NCBI GenBank assembly: GCA_002316675.1
Contig: DCDZ01000012.1
Coordinates: 1-21,957 of the forward strand
Source: Tyzzerella sp. UBA1042
GTDB lineage: Bacteria > Bacillota > Clostridia > Lachnospirales > Anaerotignaceae
Direction: 5' to 3'
DNA length: 21,957 nucleotides
Below are positions 21,801-21,957 of this stretch, one piece after another. The notes under the pieces are model-generated. The model was not told where the DNA came from, did no database searches, and was given only the letters and a program-made list of their open reading frames with translations. The first letter of the stretch is position 1. Each line of letters opens with the position of its first letter. Position numbers and translations under genes: made by a program.

Positions 21801-21842
21801 AAAACCTGCGGAGCAATTTATTTTTGCCCCACAGGTTTTTTT
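21801..21842. terminator. Intrinsic terminator after mgtE
   Basis: AAAACCTG (21801-21808) pairs with CAGGTTTT (21832-21839), with inner GG/CC and GCAA/TTGC pairs, followed by T. The stem starts with four A, so it can also act on the minus strand for whatever gene lies beyond the right edge. Confidence 0.8.
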
Positions 21843-21930
21843 ATATTGCAGACTTCTCTTTGTGCCGTTTTTTCTTGGCCTTCCATAGAAATTGAAAGGA
21901 GAGGCCTGCCTGCCCCTCCTTGGGGATCAT
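21841..21930 (-). CDS. Possible 3' end of a minus-strand gene at the window edge
   Basis: A 29-codon minus-strand frame, starting MIPKEGQAGLSFQFLWKAKK and ending in basic residues, stops right beside the terminator at 21801-21842. No ribosome site precedes its ATG, and a TGA lies 6 nt upstream in frame. It may be the tail of a larger gene disrupted by the palindromic window edge, or chance. Confidence 0.25.
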   Translation of the reverse strand: MIPKEGQAGLSFQFLWKAKKKRHKEKSAI

Positions 21931-21934
21931 GATC

Positions 21935-21954
21935 GATCATTTTTAAAAATGATC
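21935..21954. repeat. Perfect 20-bp palindrome near the right edge
   Basis: GATCATTTTT (21935-21944) is followed directly by its exact reverse complement (21945-21954), three bases from the window end. As at the left edge, a fold-back assembly artefact is possible. Confidence 0.8.
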
Positions 21955-21957
21955 TGG

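Noticed and set aside
1..21957. CRISPR arrays, tRNA or rRNA genes, insertion sequences, prophage genes
   Set aside because: No repeat-spacer pattern, cloverleaf with conserved T-loop, transposase or phage motif was seen on reading both strands.

Overview
The window looks like chromosomal DNA of a spore-forming, low-to-moderate GC Firmicute of the class Clostridia (Lachnospiraceae-like or Anaerotignum-like). The grounds are AddA-type recombination, SpoVT, a clostridial Lon-like protease of the AAA_32/LonB type, strong AGGAGG ribosome binding sites, sigma-A promoters and many compact T-tailed terminators. No phage, transposon, CRISPR array, rRNA or tRNA gene is visible. Most of the window is core housekeeping DNA.

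Layout. The left edge holds the 3' end of addA, converging on a membrane-anchored M23 peptidase (minus strand). A short, very basic protein and a membrane-anchored beta-propeller-like protein with a highly acidic cytoplasmic tail follow on the plus strand, and lead directly into tsaE-tsaB-rimI (tRNA t6A synthesis and ribosomal protein acetylation) and a Lon-like protease. After a small DUF1622 membrane protein comes an rnhB gene fused in frame to yraN, then pgeF. Next is the cluster der-plsY-gpsA (ribosome assembly and glycerolipid synthesis), then spoVT. On the minus strand lie a CPBP membrane protease and an AI-2E family (PerM/YtvI-like) transporter. Divergent from these are moxR and a DUF58 gene. 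The window ends with mgtE, a Mg2+ channel gene.

The most interesting signal is the ~230-nt leader of mgtE. It has a near-consensus promoter and a 33-codon leader ORF with a well-placed Shine-Dalgarno and an early acidic/proline segment. It also has two mutually exclusive pairings: an 11-bp pairing between codons 22-26 of the leader ORF and a downstream segment, against an intrinsic terminator that uses the same segment. It does not resemble the M-box riboswitch that commonly controls mgtE. The architecture suggests a translation-coupled Mg2+ attenuator, analogous in logic to enterobacterial mgtL but built differently.

Secondary signals: a one-orientation cluster of DnaA-box-like nonamers inside the acidic-tail coding region; an rnhB-yraN fusion; a small gene-like reading frame broken by one in-frame TAA (15498-15725); a stem closing the spoVT 5' UTR just before its ribosome binding site; a two-hairpin der leader; and palindromic sequences at both window edges that may be assembly fold-backs.
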